A stretch of 64,000 nucleotides of DNA from NCBI RefSeq assembly GCF_025359345.1, contig NZ_JANYGQ010000013.1:1-64000 (forward strand), read 5' to 3'. Shown here piece by piece: positions 41,503 to 50,945 of this stretch (position 1 is the stretch's first letter; every line of letters begins with the position of its first letter). Origin of the DNA: Mucilaginibacter sp. (GTDB taxonomy: Bacteria > Bacteroidota > Bacteroidia > Sphingobacteriales > Sphingobacteriaceae). The notes beneath the pieces were generated by a model. The model did no database searches. It was given only the letters and a program-made list of their open reading frames with translations, and was not told the origin of the DNA. Position numbers and translations under genes: made by a program.

Positions 41503-41808
41503 TCATGGTTCAGACAACCTCATATTTTCTTCCATCCTCAGCCTCGCTAAAGCATAAACCCTGTATAAGATCATACCCAGCGCCGGTATCCCCAACCAGT
41601 GTGAATGAAAGGAGCTTTTAATATCGCCGTGAAACAGAAACGAAATGGAATGCCCCAGGCCGCAGCCGGGGCACCAGGTTATGCCCATCAGTTTTAACGG
41701 GCATAACGAAAAGTGTGATTGGTCGGTTGGATTAGCAATGGCTAAAGCTATAAGCGCCACCACCCAAAACGCAAGTTCAAAGTATTTATGGAAAACTGTT
41801 TTAATCAA
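41503..41808 (-). CDS. DUF2752 family membrane protein
   Basis: Likely start is the TTG at 41808, which overlaps the stop of the upstream DUF4199 gene. A longer frame to 41865 would run through that gene. The 101-residue protein has the DUF2752 core CPLKLMGITWCPGCGLGHSISFLFHGD with the CPxC-type Cys pair, between membrane helices at about 12-28 and 75-90. Function unknown. Co-translated with the DUF4199 gene. Confidence 0.78.
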   Translation of the reverse strand: MIKTVFHKYFELAFWVVALIALAIANPTDQSHFSLCPLKLMGITWCPGCGLGHSISFLFHGDIKSSFHSHWLGIPALGMILYRVYALARLRMEENMRLSEP

Positions 41809-42208
41809 CCTTATTGGGTTTGCTGGTGAAAAGTACCGACACGCCCAGTGAAAATAAAATGCCAACTAACAGGGCGCCAAATATCCTGCCCGAAAAATTC
41901 ATCAGGCTGGCCTCTTTTGCAAATTCATCGATGAAAATTATAGCGGCGACAACCGTTACTATGCCCCCCACAATTAATATTTTAAAGCTTTGCATCAGGG
42001 CCTCTAAAAAACCCATCTTGCCACCGCATTCGTTGGTGCGATAACTGCGCACGCCCAGGTATAAAATTATTAACGGAATAATTACGGATACATATTCAAT
42101 CGGTTCAACGCCGCTTTGTTGCGGAGAATAGCCCAGTGCGTGCATAATAAACATCCAGGCTCCGCTTAAAACGCCTATCAACAGGCCAAAAATAATTGCA
42201 TTCTTCAT
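41801..42208 (-). CDS. DUF4199 family membrane protein
   Basis: The 135-residue protein has four membrane helices: about 5-24, 38-53, 72-92 and 106-126. The loop SYRTNECGGKMGFLEALMQSFKI is typical of DUF4199. It is a common Bacteroidota protein of unknown function, first in a two-gene unit with the DUF2752 gene. An AGAGGTTAGAGATC word dyad lies upstream. Confidence 0.8.
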   Translation of the reverse strand: MKNAIIFGLLIGVLSGAWMFIMHALGYSPQQSGVEPIEYVSVIIPLIILYLGVRSYRTNECGGKMGFLEALMQSFKILIVGGIVTVVAAIIFIDEFAKEASLMNFSGRIFGALLVGILFSLGVSVLFTSKPNKVD

Positions 42209-42232
42209 AGTATAGGTTGGTTTATAATTGAC

Positions 42233-42300
42233 TAGAGGTTAGAGATCAGAGATTAATCAGAAGGCAGGAACTAATCTCTAACCTCCGATCTCTAATCTCT
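42233..42300. repeat. CTAATCTCTAACCTC word dyad
   Basis: The left part (42233-42256) reads AGAGGTTAGAGATCAGAGATT. The right part (42271-42300) has the reverse sense, CTAATCTCTAACCTCCGATC. Same words occur at 16799-16829 and 11054-11064. Located between divergent genes. Confidence 0.75.
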
Positions 42301-42398
42301 ATTACACTAATTTACTACTTAAAAGTAATTATAGCGCAATATTGTTTGCAATAATTTTTCAAGTGCCAGCCGTCATTTATTCAAGCGCCTTTTTTGCG

Positions 42399-42406
42399 TA
42401 TATTTG
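42399..42406 (+). promoter_or_regulatory. -7 element TATATTTG for mfd
   Basis: TAnnTTTG match ending 8 bp before the TTG start. An in-frame TTG upstream of it (42394) is excluded as start. Confidence 0.6.
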
Positions 42407-42414
42407 CGGCAGTT

Positions 42415-45400
42415 TTGAATATCCGTGATATATTAGATAGATATAAGGCTGATGACCGGGTAAAAACGTTGGCGGAAGCGCTCAATAGTTCAAAAAATCC
42501 AAGGGTACAGCTGCGAGGTTTAGTCGGATCAAGTGATGCGGCCATTGCGGTAGCATTGTATTTTTTGCAGCATAAGCACATGATTTTTGTGCTGCCCGAA
42601 CGCGAAGAGGCCGGCTACTTCCAGGCCGATTTAGAAAACCTTACCGGTAAGGAAGTATTGCTTTTCCCTTCATCGTACCGCAAACCATTTGAATTTACCC
42701 AACCCGACAGCAGCAATGTTTTGGCCCGCGCCGAAGTGTTGAATGAACTGAACCACTCGTCGGAGTTTGGCCAACTGATAGTTACTTACCCCGAAGCCCT
42801 CGCCGAAAAGGTGATTGACCGCGCATCGCTCGAAAAAAACACGTTAGAAATTTCGGTAAACAACAAGCTTGGGATTGATTTTATCAACGAGTTTTTGGTG
42901 GAATATGATTTCGACCGGGTTGATTTTGTTTACGAGCCGGGGCAATTTTCTATCCGCGGCGGCATTGTGGATATATTTTCCTTTTCGCACGAGTTGCCTT
43001 ACCGCGTCGAGTTTTTTGGCGATTTAATTGAGTCCATCCGTACCTTCGAGATCGAGAGCCAGCTATCTGTTGAGCAGGTGAAAAGCATTACGATAGTACC
43101 TAACGTACAATCGAAATTTTTAACGGAAAGCAATATATCCCTGCTGGAATATGTAGATGCCGGTACCCAGGTTTGGATAAAAGATGTACAGTTTACGCTG
43201 GATATTATCCAAAGCGGGTTTAAAAAAGCCAACACACTGTGGAAAGCCTTGTCTGCTGATGAAAAAAATCAAAACCAGGATTGGATAGACCCTAAATTTT
43301 CTTTTACCGACGAAAAACTAATAGCCGACCAGCTGCATGATTTTCCGCTGGTTGAGTTTGGCAAACAGTTTTTTTACAACGATGCCAAAGCGGTAAATTT
43401 CGATATGCGTCCGCAGCCATCTTTCAATAAAGATTTTACGCTGCTGATACATAATTTTAAGAATAACGAAACGGATAAGATTGAAAATTTTATCCTTACC
43501 GATTCGGCCAGGCAGGTGGAGCGGCTTTATGCCATATTGGACGATCTGGATAAGACGGTGAAGTTTACACCCATAAGTATTTCCATCCGGGAGGGCTTTG
43601 TGGACAGGGAACAAAAACTGGCTTGGTACACTGATCACCAGATTTTCGACCGTTACTATAAATATAAGCTTAAGAAGGGCTACCAGCGCTCGCAGGCCAT
43701 CACCCTGAAAGAGCTGCGTGAGCTAAAGGCCGGCGATTACGTTACCCACATTGACCATGGCATAGGCAAATACGCCGGGCTGGAGAAAGTGGAGGTAAAC
43801 GGCAAAATGCAGGAGATGATTCGCCTGGTATATGCCGATAATGATTTGCTGTATGTAAACATCAATTCGTTAAACCGCATCAGCAAATACAGCGGCAAAG
43901 AAGGGCACATGCCCAAAATGAACAAGCTTGGTACTGATACCTGGGAACGGCTGAAGAAAACAACAAAAAAAAAAGTTAAAGACATAGCGCGCGACCTGAT
44001 TAAGCTTTACGCTATCCGTAAAACACAGGTGGGCAACGCATTCAGTCGCGACAGTTACTTACAAACCGAACTGGAAGCCTCATTTATTTACGAGGATACC
44101 CCTGACCAGGAAAAAGCCACTGCCGACCTTAAGAAGGACATGGAATCGCCGCACCCTATGGACCGCCTGATTTGCGGCGATGTGGGTTTTGGCAAAACCG
44201 AAGTTGCTATCCGTGCAGCGTTTAAAGCGGTTGCCGACAGCAAGCAGGTTGCCATTTTGGTGCCTACGACTATCCTGGCTGCACAACACTACAAAACATT
44301 TACCGACAGGTTAAAGGGTTTCCCCGCAAACATCGATTACGTAAACCGCTTTAAAAGCAGCAAGCAGATAAAGGAAACTTTAGAGAAGCTGAAAGACGGC
44401 AAGGTCGACATCATCATCGGCACGCACCGACTGGTGAGCAAGGATGTAAAGTTTAAGGATTTGGGGCTGATGATCATCGATGAGGAGCAAAAATTCGGGG
44501 TGGGCACTAAGGAAAAGCTGAAACAAATGCGTGCCAATGTGGATACGCTTACGTTAACAGCAACTCCGATCCCGCGTACGCTGCATTTTTCGCTGATGGG
44601 CGCGAGGGATTTATCCATTATATCAACCCCGCCGCCAAACCGGCAGCCTGTTGTTACCGAATTGCATGTATTTAACGATACGCTGATAAAGGAAGCTGTT
44701 GATCACGAAATTGACCGGGGTGGACAGGTGTTTTTTATCCATAACCGCGTTGCCGATTTACCACAACTTGGCGGCATGATACACAAGTTGGTACCAAAAG
44801 CGCGCATTGGTATAGCCCACGGTCAGCTGGAAGGCGATGCGCTGGAAGATGTGATGCTGAAGTTTGTAAACGGCGAATATGATGTGCTGGTAGCAACTAC
44901 CATCATCGAGGCCGGGCTGGATATTCCTAACGCTAATACCATCATCATCAATTATGCCCACATGTTTGGGCTGAGTGATTTACACCAGATGCGGGGTCGC
45001 GTTGGGCGGAGCAATAAGAAGGCATATTGCTATTTGCTGAGTCCGCCGTTATCAACGCTTACCAGCGAGGCCCGGAAACGTTTGAGCGCAATCGAGGAGT
45101 TCAGCGATTTGGGCAGCGGCTTTAACGTGGCCATGCGCGATTTGGACATCCGCGGCAGCGGCAACCTGCTGGGTGCCGAGCAAAGTGGTTTTATTGCCGA
45201 AATCGGTTTCGAGATGTACCATAAGATATTGGACGAGGCCATACAGGAACTGAAGGAAGATGAATTTAAAGGCGTATTCCCGGATGATAAGCCGCGGCCG
45301 TTCATTGCCTTTACCCAGATTGATACCGACCAGGAAATACTCATCCCCGATGAATATGTAACCAGCATAGCCGAGCGCTATAACCTGTATACTGAACTAT

Positions 45401-45768
45401 CAAAACTGGAAAACGAAACCGAACTGGTTGCTTTCCAGCAGCAATTGCACGACCGCTTTGGCCCTATCCCGCCACAAGTAAACGACCTGCTGAACACCAT
45501 GCGCTTGCAATGGCTAGGCAAATCAATCGGCTTCGAGAAAATATCCCTCAAAAAGAATGTGTTGCGTGGCTATTTCATCACCGACCAGCAATCGCCCTAT
45601 TTTGAAACGGAGGCATTCCGTAATGTATTGCGCTTTGTGCAAGCCAACCCAAGGCGCACCAACTTAAAAGAGGTTAAGAACACACTACGCCTGAGTATTG
45701 AAGGCGTGAATAGTATTGACCAGGCGGTTGTTTTGTTGAGTGATGTTGGTGAAGTTGTAGGGGTGTAG
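42415..45768 (+). CDS. mfd: transcription-repair coupling factor
   Basis: The 1117-residue helicase frees stalled RNA polymerase and recruits repair. The start is TTG at 42415 (reads MNIRDILDRYKADDR), because the -7 box is just upstream and no ATG fits. Domains run: UvrB-like N-terminus, RNA-polymerase interaction (about 480-545: GDYVTHIDHGIGKYAGLEKV), the helicase with GDVGFGKTEVAIRAAF (Walker A), IIDEEQKFGVG (box II) and motif VI QMRGRVGRSNKKAYCYLL, and a C-terminal TRCF domain. Normal length. Confidence 0.95.
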   Translation: MNIRDILDRYKADDRVKTLAEALNSSKNPRVQLRGLVGSSDAAIAVALYFLQHKHMIFVLPEREEAGYFQADLENLTGKEVLLFPSSYRKPFEFTQPDSSNVLARAEVLNELNHSSEFGQLIVTYPEALAEKVIDRASLEKNTLEISVNNKLGIDFINEFLVEYDFDRVDFVYEPGQFSIRGGIVDIFSFSHELPYRVEFFGDLIESIRTFEIESQLSVEQVKSITIVPNVQSKFLTESNISLLEYVDAGTQVWIKDVQFTLDIIQSGFKKANTLWKALSADEKNQNQDWIDPKFSFTDEKLIADQLHDFPLVEFGKQFFYNDAKAVNFDMRPQPSFNKDFTLLIHNFKNNETDKIENFILTDSARQVERLYAILDDLDKTVKFTPISISIREGFVDREQKLAWYTDHQIFDRYYKYKLKKGYQRSQAITLKELRELKAGDYVTHIDHGIGKYAGLEKVEVNGKMQEMIRLVYADNDLLYVNINSLNRISKYSGKEGHMPKMNKLGTDTWERLKKTTKKKVKDIARDLIKLYAIRKTQVGNAFSRDSYLQTELEASFIYEDTPDQEKATADLKKDMESPHPMDRLICGDVGFGKTEVAIRAAFKAVADSKQVAILVPTTILAAQHYKTFTDRLKGFPANIDYVNRFKSSKQIKETLEKLKDGKVDIIIGTHRLVSKDVKFKDLGLMIIDEEQKFGVGTKEKLKQMRANVDTLTLTATPIPRTLHFSLMGARDLSIISTPPPNRQPVVTELHVFNDTLIKEAVDHEIDRGGQVFFIHNRVADLPQLGGMIHKLVPKARIGIAHGQLEGDALEDVMLKFVNGEYDVLVATTIIEAGLDIPNANTIIINYAHMFGLSDLHQMRGRVGRSNKKAYCYLLSPPLSTLTSEARKRLSAIEEFSDLGSGFNVAMRDLDIRGSGNLLGAEQSGFIAEIGFEMYHKILDEAIQELKEDEFKGVFPDDKPRPFIAFTQIDTDQEILIPDEYVTSIAERYNLYTELSKLENETELVAFQQQLHDRFGPIPPQVNDLLNTMRLQWLGKSIGFEKISLKKNVLRGYFITDQQSPYFETEAFRNVLRFVQANPRRTNLKEVKNTLRLSIEGVNSIDQAVVLLSDVGEVVGV

Positions 45769-45907
45769 CTGTTCCTCTGGATCTTGCCTCATTAATCTTA
45801 TTTTTTTCGTCTCTCACCTTGCTTATTCCTTTATGTGTTATTGCAACAATCAAAAAAAGCAGGTACATTAGTTTCTCCCAATTATAAACCACTTTCTATA
45901 CCTGGAT

Positions 45908-46588
45908 ATGAAAATTATCAAACACCTATTTCGCGCGGGCTGTATTACTGTTCTTTTATTTTCGGCTGCGGGCACTAAAGCGCAAGACAAAAACGGCTGG
46001 CGGCAACTGTTCAACGGCAAGGATTTAAACAACGGCTGGAAACACGTTGGCCCCGGCAGTCGCTACGTTAAGGATGGCTTAACCGGCAGCCATGGCGGCA
46101 TGGGTTTGGAGTACTGGAGCAAAGAAAAGTTCAGCAATTGCGTAATACGCGTGGTATATAAAATGGAAAAGTTTAACAGTAACTCCGGCGTGTTTATACG
46201 CATACCTATTGAGCCGCGCGAAGAATGGATGCCGGTATTTTATGGCTACGAAGTTCAAATCGACAACCATCCCGAAACATCAAAAGAAGACGAATACCAC
46301 GTAACCGGCACCTTGTACTCACTTACTAAACCACTGGCCAAACCCGGCAAGCCGGGCCCTGAGTGGAATACCATGGAAATTACCCTCGACGGCCTGCGTA
46401 CCATTGTTACCGTTAACGGCCAAAAGGTTACCGACTATACCGAAGGCCAGCCAACCCCGAAGCGCAAGTTTGACTTTGAACCATGGCGTGGTCCGCGGCC
46501 ACTGGAGGGTTACATAGGTCTGCAAAATCATGGCAATGATGATGTGGTATTTTTTAAGGAAGTTTCTGTAAAACCTTTGCATAAATAA
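45908..46588 (+). CDS. exported DUF1080 protein
   Basis: The 226-residue protein has a signal peptide (about 1-25, ending TKA-Q). It has the DUF1080 fold: WRQLFNGKDLNNGWKHVG, NSNSGVFIRIPIEPREEWMP, GYEVQIDNHPE, WNTMEITLDGLRTIVTVNGQKV and a final YIGLQNHGNDDVVFFKEVSVKPL. It begins a two-gene operon with the Gfo/Idh/MocA gene (7-bp gap). Such pairs are common in Bacteroidota and linked to 3-keto-sugar metabolism. Confidence 0.9.
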   Translation: MKIIKHLFRAGCITVLLFSAAGTKAQDKNGWRQLFNGKDLNNGWKHVGPGSRYVKDGLTGSHGGMGLEYWSKEKFSNCVIRVVYKMEKFNSNSGVFIRIPIEPREEWMPVFYGYEVQIDNHPETSKEDEYHVTGTLYSLTKPLAKPGKPGPEWNTMEITLDGLRTIVTVNGQKVTDYTEGQPTPKRKFDFEPWRGPRPLEGYIGLQNHGNDDVVFFKEVSVKPLHK

Positions 46589-46595
46589 AATCGCT

Positions 46596-48116
46596 ATGGA
46601 AAAGAAAGAAGAAACCACTCCCTCCGCCATTACCCGCGGCGACTTTATTAAAAAAGCGGCAGTTGCCGCTGCAGGCTTTTACATTGTACCCCGTTACGTG
46701 CTGGGCGGCACCGGCTACACCGCCCCCAGCGACAAGCTTTACATTGCTGCTGTTGGCACCGGAGGCGAGGCCGAAAACGACATTCACCATTATGCGACCG
46801 CGCCGAAAAAGAATGCCGAAATAGCTTTTTTATGCGATGTGGATGAGCGCCCCGCAACCGCACGCCGCAAAGAGTTCCCGAAGGCGAAGTTTTACCACGA
46901 CTGGCGCGAGATGTTTGACAAGGAGCACAAAAACTTTGACGCGGTTACCGTTGCCATCCCCGACCATAACCACGCCATTGTTGGTTTAAGTGCTATGCAA
47001 CTGAAGAAGCATTTGTACCTGCAAAAACCGCTAACACATGACATTTACGAGGCTCGCATATTAACCGAGGCAAGCAAAAAATACCAGGTGGTTACCCAAA
47101 TGGGCGACCAGGGCGCCAGCTGCGACGGCATGCGTACCCTGCGCGAATGGATAGAAGCAGGTCTGCTTGGCGATATTGAAAAAGTTTATTGCTGGACCGA
47201 CCGCCCGGTTTGGCCGCAGGGTATCAGCTGGCCAAAATCAGGGCCACAGGTGCCGAAGGAACTGAAGTGGGATTTGTGGCTGGGTACCGCTAAAGAAACT
47301 AATTATATAGATAACCTGGTGCCTTTTAACTGGCGCGGCTGGTGGGAGTTTGGCACCGGTGCCCTTGGCGATATGGGTTGCCATATAATGGGGCCGCCAT
47401 TTAAGTTGCTGGGCCTGGGCTATCCTACCGAGGTATCGGGCAGCGCAAGTACGGTGTACAGCGGCATATTTAAAGAAGGTATTTATCCCGAAAGCGGGCC
47501 GGTATCAAGCAGTATTAAATTTAAGTTTACCCAGCAAAACGGCAAAACGCTTGATTTATACTGGATGGATGGCGGCATTACGCCGGAGCGGCTGGGCGAG
47601 CTTGACCCAAGCCTCAACCAAAATGAGGCCCTGGGCGATATACCAGCCGAAAATGATTTTGAGGGCTGCACACTTTTTATTGGTTCTAAGGGTAAGGCCA
47701 GTTGCGGTTGGGGTGGCAGTCACCCGCGATTATTGCCATTGAGTTTGAATAAGGATATCCATGTCCCCGAAAAATATCCACGTATTGAAGGCGGTATGGA
47801 TGGCCATTGGTGGCAATGGGTTGATGCCAGTATTGCCGGGTATGGCAAAATGGAGGTCGACTCGCCGTTTGTGGGTTATGCCGGACCGCTTACCGAAACC
47901 GTGCTGATGGGCAACCTGCTGCTGCGCACCTTTAACATACAGGAGAAAATAAAACGCAACGACCCCGTTTACGGTAATATGGAAGGCTACAAATTCAGTG
48001 GCCGCTATACTGCCCTTAAATGGGATGGCGAAAACATGCGCATCACCAACTTTGAACCGGCAAACCAATATATTAAACGGGAATACCGGAAGGGATGGGG
48101 TGAGATTAAGTTGTAG
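46596..48116 (+). CDS. Gfo/Idh/MocA-family oxidoreductase with Tat-like N-terminus
   Basis: The 506-residue protein begins with a Tat-type signal (TRGDFIKKAAVAAAGFYIVP), but the twin-Arg is R-G rather than R-R, so export is uncertain. The Rossmann domain has IAAVGTGGEAENDIHHY, and the catalytic pattern KPLTHDIYEARIL (Lys-Pro) and FGTGALGDMGCHIMGPPF. Members oxidise or isomerise sugars using NAD. Partnership with the DUF1080 gene suggests a 3-keto-glycoside route. Substrate unknown. Confidence 0.9.
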   Translation: MEKKEETTPSAITRGDFIKKAAVAAAGFYIVPRYVLGGTGYTAPSDKLYIAAVGTGGEAENDIHHYATAPKKNAEIAFLCDVDERPATARRKEFPKAKFYHDWREMFDKEHKNFDAVTVAIPDHNHAIVGLSAMQLKKHLYLQKPLTHDIYEARILTEASKKYQVVTQMGDQGASCDGMRTLREWIEAGLLGDIEKVYCWTDRPVWPQGISWPKSGPQVPKELKWDLWLGTAKETNYIDNLVPFNWRGWWEFGTGALGDMGCHIMGPPFKLLGLGYPTEVSGSASTVYSGIFKEGIYPESGPVSSSIKFKFTQQNGKTLDLYWMDGGITPERLGELDPSLNQNEALGDIPAENDFEGCTLFIGSKGKASCGWGGSHPRLLPLSLNKDIHVPEKYPRIEGGMDGHWWQWVDASIAGYGKMEVDSPFVGYAGPLTETVLMGNLLLRTFNIQEKIKRNDPVYGNMEGYKFSGRYTALKWDGENMRITNFEPANQYIKREYRKGWGEIKL

Positions 48117-48165
48117 TGAAGTGGTTGATTAGGTTCATTAAGTTGGATTGAGCTCTCTCCTTCCC

Positions 48166-48199
48166 GTGTCATTTCGACAACGAACGAGGAGAAAATTTG
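48166..48199 (+). repeat. GTGTCATTTCGACAACGAACGAGG word
   Basis: Recognisable relative of the 'gtcatttcgacgaacgaggagaaat' intergenic repeat common in Bacteroidota genomes (from memory). A single arm only. Confidence 0.45.
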
Positions 48200-48286
48200 T
48201 CGGCAAGTAACGTGACGCGCCCGGACGAATTACTCGTTTAAAATAATAATACTTTAATTGTAATTACTTTGTGCTAACTTTATACT

Positions 48287-48541
48287 ATGGAAACCAAGCT
48301 TATTAAAATCGGCAACTCCTATGGTATACGACTACCAAAGTCGCTTATACAACAATATGAGCTTTCAAATAATATAGAAATTAATCCTACTGAAAAAGGC
48401 ATTCTTATTAAATCAAAACGCCAATCGCGCGAAGGCTGGGAGGAGCAGTTAGCTACAGCTATTAAAGCCGGCCATCAACCTGATGACGAATTATTGGAAG
48501 GTTTTAATGATGATCTGACAGAACAGGAGTGGCAATGGTAA
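48287..48541 (+). CDS. mazE: MazE-type antitoxin
   Basis: The 84-residue protein has an AbrB/SpoVT-like swapped-hairpin DNA-binding domain (METKLIKIGNSYGIRLPKSLIQQY) and a C-terminal tail that would bind the toxin. The MazF gene starts 7 bp before its stop. A weak -7 match (TTACTTTG, 48261-48268) and a TAAT-TGTA-ATTA motif before it may form an autoregulated promoter. Confidence 0.88.
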   Translation: METKLIKIGNSYGIRLPKSLIQQYELSNNIEINPTEKGILIKSKRQSREGWEEQLATAIKAGHQPDDELLEGFNDDLTEQEWQW

Positions 48542-48861
48542 TTAAGCGTTTTGAGATTTGGCTGGTTGATCTAAATCCGGTAGTAGGTAGCGAAATCAGC
48601 AAAACCAGACCTTGTATTATTATTTCGCCCGATGAAGTGAATAAATTACTGGCAACGGTTACCGTTGCCGCAATGACATCGGCCATCAAGCCATATCCGC
48701 AACGGGTAAACTGTACTTTCCAAAATAAAACCGGGCAAATAGCATTGGACCATATCCGTTCCGTTTCGAAGCTAAGGCTGATAAAAAAGCTTGGGGAAAT
48801 GGATGAACCAACAAACCGAATGGTCTGTCAAAAATTGGCTGATTTTTTTAGTTACGAATAA
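48535..48861 (+). CDS. mazF: MazF-type mRNA interferase toxin
   Basis: The 108-residue endoribonuclease toxin fits MazF/PemK: FEIWLVDLNPVVGSEISKTRPCIIISPDEVN and TGQIALDHIRSVSKLRL. Start chosen at ATG 48535, overlapping mazE by 7 bp. A GTG two codons earlier is possible. Length and motifs are complete, so unlike the RES pair this system looks intact. Confidence 0.9.
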   Translation: MVIKRFEIWLVDLNPVVGSEISKTRPCIIISPDEVNKLLATVTVAAMTSAIKPYPQRVNCTFQNKTGQIALDHIRSVSKLRLIKKLGEMDEPTNRMVCQKLADFFSYE

Positions 48862-48892
48862 TTTCATCTCGCTTAATCACTTTGCTCCCGGG

Positions 48893-49288
48893 TTAGCTCA
48901 CCGGCTTATCATCCGCACGTGATGATTGCTGAAAAGCATTGCTATTATTAACAGGCTCCCGGTAATCAAATCCGCTAAACTGCTTGGGCGGTTTTGGACT
49001 TTCGCCGTACTCGTTATATACTCTGCTCCCTTCCTGGAACATCAGCCATAAAACATAAAAGGGGATTAGTTGCCACCAGCCGCTATTGCCAAGGTCGTGG
49101 CATCTTTTGGCGCTTTGGGTAAGTCTGAACCATATAAGCGGTATGAGCCCCAGCAATACAATTTTTTCGCCGTCGAAACCTTCCGAAAAATACAATATTA
49201 TGAAATATCCAGTCCACCACATGAGCAAGCTGAGGCAAAACTCGGTGCGCCTGATGCGGCCATAGAAAGAAAAGATATTTTTGAACAT
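48893..49288 (-). CDS. DUF805 family membrane protein
   Basis: The 131-residue protein starts FSFYGRIRRTEF, typical of DUF805, then membrane helices at about 17-34, 43-53 and 72-83 with RCHDLGNSGWWQLIPF. The C-terminus is soluble and Ser/Pro-rich. Function unknown. It faces the mazEF operon. Confidence 0.82.
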   Translation of the reverse strand: MFKNIFSFYGRIRRTEFCLSLLMWWTGYFIILYFSEGFDGEKIVLLGLIPLIWFRLTQSAKRCHDLGNSGWWQLIPFYVLWLMFQEGSRVYNEYGESPKPPKQFSGFDYREPVNNSNAFQQSSRADDKPVS

Positions 49289-49399
49289 AATAGCGCGAAA
49301 GGTTAGTCTAAGATAGATAATTCCAGCCGAAGTTCAAGTATTTTCATCAAAAGGGCTCTCAACGACCACCCATATGCCGCATCCAGGTCACCATAGAAA

Positions 49400-49478
49400 T
49401 AAGGATTCGTGACTGTCCTTTGTAGAGATGGCTTTCCCGAATAACTCAGGACAGGCTGTTCCTCGCCATGACCGACCG
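49400..49478. repeat. degenerate CATTGCGAGGAAC-type element
   Basis: TGTCCTTTGTAGAGATGGCTTTCCCGAAT on the left and AGGACAGGCTGTTCCTCGCCATGACC on the right resemble the interior and right end of the element at 59771-59924 (CAGAGATTGCTTCGTTCC, CTCGCAATGACG). Probably an old copy. Confidence 0.4.
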
Positions 49479-49483
49479 TGTTT

Positions 49484-50569
49484 TTACTTCGTTCCACCTT
49501 TAGGCGTAAAAGTAACCTGGTACATCTTCGGCCACTTTTTACCCGTTATAAAAATCCGTTTAGTGGCAGCATCATAGGCAATGCCGTTTAATACATCGGC
49601 GCCGACCCTGCGGGTCTTTTCCGGGTACAGGTTGGTCAGATCAATTTTTCCTATTACTTCGCCTGTTTTTGGGTCGATAATGATAATATTATTTGTAGTC
49701 CAGATATTAGCATAAATCTTACCCTCAATGTACTCCAGTTCGTTTATTTTAGTAACTGCGCCTTTATCGTCATACACATCAATTGAGCCTGTTTGGCGGT
49801 AATTATCCTTGTCTAAAAACCAGATACGGTTGGTGCTGTCGTCCATATACAGCCTCTTGCCGTCGAAACATAGGCCCCAACCTTCAACGCCCACGTTGTT
49901 GGGGAAAGTTTTTAGCAGTGCGAAAGAGTCTTTGTTGTATTCATAACCAATTTTTGATTTCCAGGTTAACTGGATCAGCTTATCACCTACAATCGATATC
50001 CCTTCGGCAAATATGCTGGTATCGTTCATTACTTTTTTCAGGATTTTGCCGGTGGTCAAATCAACTTTCCGCAAACTCGACTGGCCATTACCATCTGCGG
50101 GCGTACCGCCACCGCTCTCGTAAATAACGCCATCCTGGTATATCAGTCCTTCGGTATAGCAGCTGGTATCATGCGGGAAGGTTTTCTCCACTTTAAAGGT
50201 ATACTCAACCGGTGCTTTGGCGGGCATCAGCACAATATTGGTTGATGACTCCTGCGGTTTTCCTCCTGAGTAAACCCGGGCGGTTATTACGCGCGGACCA
50301 ACCGGCATACTGTCGGTTTTTAACGCAAAAGCGCCGGAGTCTTTCTTTGCCCCAACCCGTGCGGAGTCAACCAAAAACACAATAGAATCGGCTTTCACAT
50401 TTGCGGCGTAATGCGCTTTCACCTGTACCACATCGCCGGTTTTGTATGATGTGCCTGCTTCAGGACTTACGGTAATATTGGTGTCGTCCGTACTTTTGTT
50501 TTTGCAACTGTCACAGCCAAAAGCCAATAGAATGGCTGCTGCAAATAGTATGTTGTATTTTAATTTCAT
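49484..50569 (-). CDS. glutaminyl-peptide cyclotransferase, lipoprotein
   Basis: The 361-residue protein has a lipoprotein signal (LLAFGC, Cys19). Residues ~105-355 form the plant-type (five-bladed propeller) glutaminyl cyclase: YTEGLIYQDGVIYESGGG, FAEGISIVGDKLIQLTWKS, GWGLCFDGKRLYMDDSTNRIWFLD, and INELEYIEGKIYANIWTTNNI. It turns N-terminal Gln into pyroglutamate, probably in the periplasm. An extra N-terminal Ig-like part (30-100) is common in the phylum. Confidence 0.9.
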   Translation of the reverse strand: MKLKYNILFAAAILLAFGCDSCKNKSTDDTNITVSPEAGTSYKTGDVVQVKAHYAANVKADSIVFLVDSARVGAKKDSGAFALKTDSMPVGPRVITARVYSGGKPQESSTNIVLMPAKAPVEYTFKVEKTFPHDTSCYTEGLIYQDGVIYESGGGTPADGNGQSSLRKVDLTTGKILKKVMNDTSIFAEGISIVGDKLIQLTWKSKIGYEYNKDSFALLKTFPNNVGVEGWGLCFDGKRLYMDDSTNRIWFLDKDNYRQTGSIDVYDDKGAVTKINELEYIEGKIYANIWTTNNIIIIDPKTGEVIGKIDLTNLYPEKTRRVGADVLNGIAYDAATKRIFITGKKWPKMYQVTFTPKGGTK

Positions 50570-50576
50570 GATGATG

Positions 50577-50945
50577 TTACATGGCTGTTGGCCAAAACGC
50601 GTCTTCTATATGTTTTAGTGTGTAATTGTTATTTTTGTCAAATAAAACCGATATAATATCAAACCGCACTTCGCCCTGGTGGTTCATCAGGTAAAGGTAC
50701 TCATCGGCGGCATCAACCAGCAGGCGTTGTTTGCGGGCATCCACAAAGTCCTCGGGCTCGCCAAACCAGTTGCCTGTACGGGTTTTTACTTCGGTAAATA
50801 TAATCACCTTATTTTTATACGCAATAAGGTCAACCTCCAAACGCCCGTGCGTCCAGTTTTCGTCTAAAATTTCGTAGCCTGTTTTCTCCAGGTGCTCTTT
50901 TGCCAGGCTTTCGCCCCGGCGACCAAGGTCGAGGTGTTTTGCCAT
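50577..50945 (-). CDS. YraN/UPF0102 family endonuclease-like protein
   Basis: The 122-residue protein has LGRRGESLAKEHLEKTGYEILDENWTHGRLEVDLIAYKNKVIIFTEVKTR, the pattern of the UPF0102 family with an EVK restriction-endonuclease-like site. Its cellular role is not settled. The stop codon of the small protein upstream overlaps its ATG (TAATG), so the two are co-translated. Confidence 0.9.
   Translation of the reverse strand: MAKHLDLGRRGESLAKEHLEKTGYEILDENWTHGRLEVDLIAYKNKVIIFTEVKTRTGNWFGEPEDFVDARKQRLLVDAADEYLYLMNHQGEVRFDIISVLFDKNNNYTLKHIEDAFWPTAM

Noticed and set aside
48893..49500. Phage or plasmid boundary near mazEF
   Set aside because: Neighbours are ordinary chromosomal genes, with no integrase or direct repeats seen.
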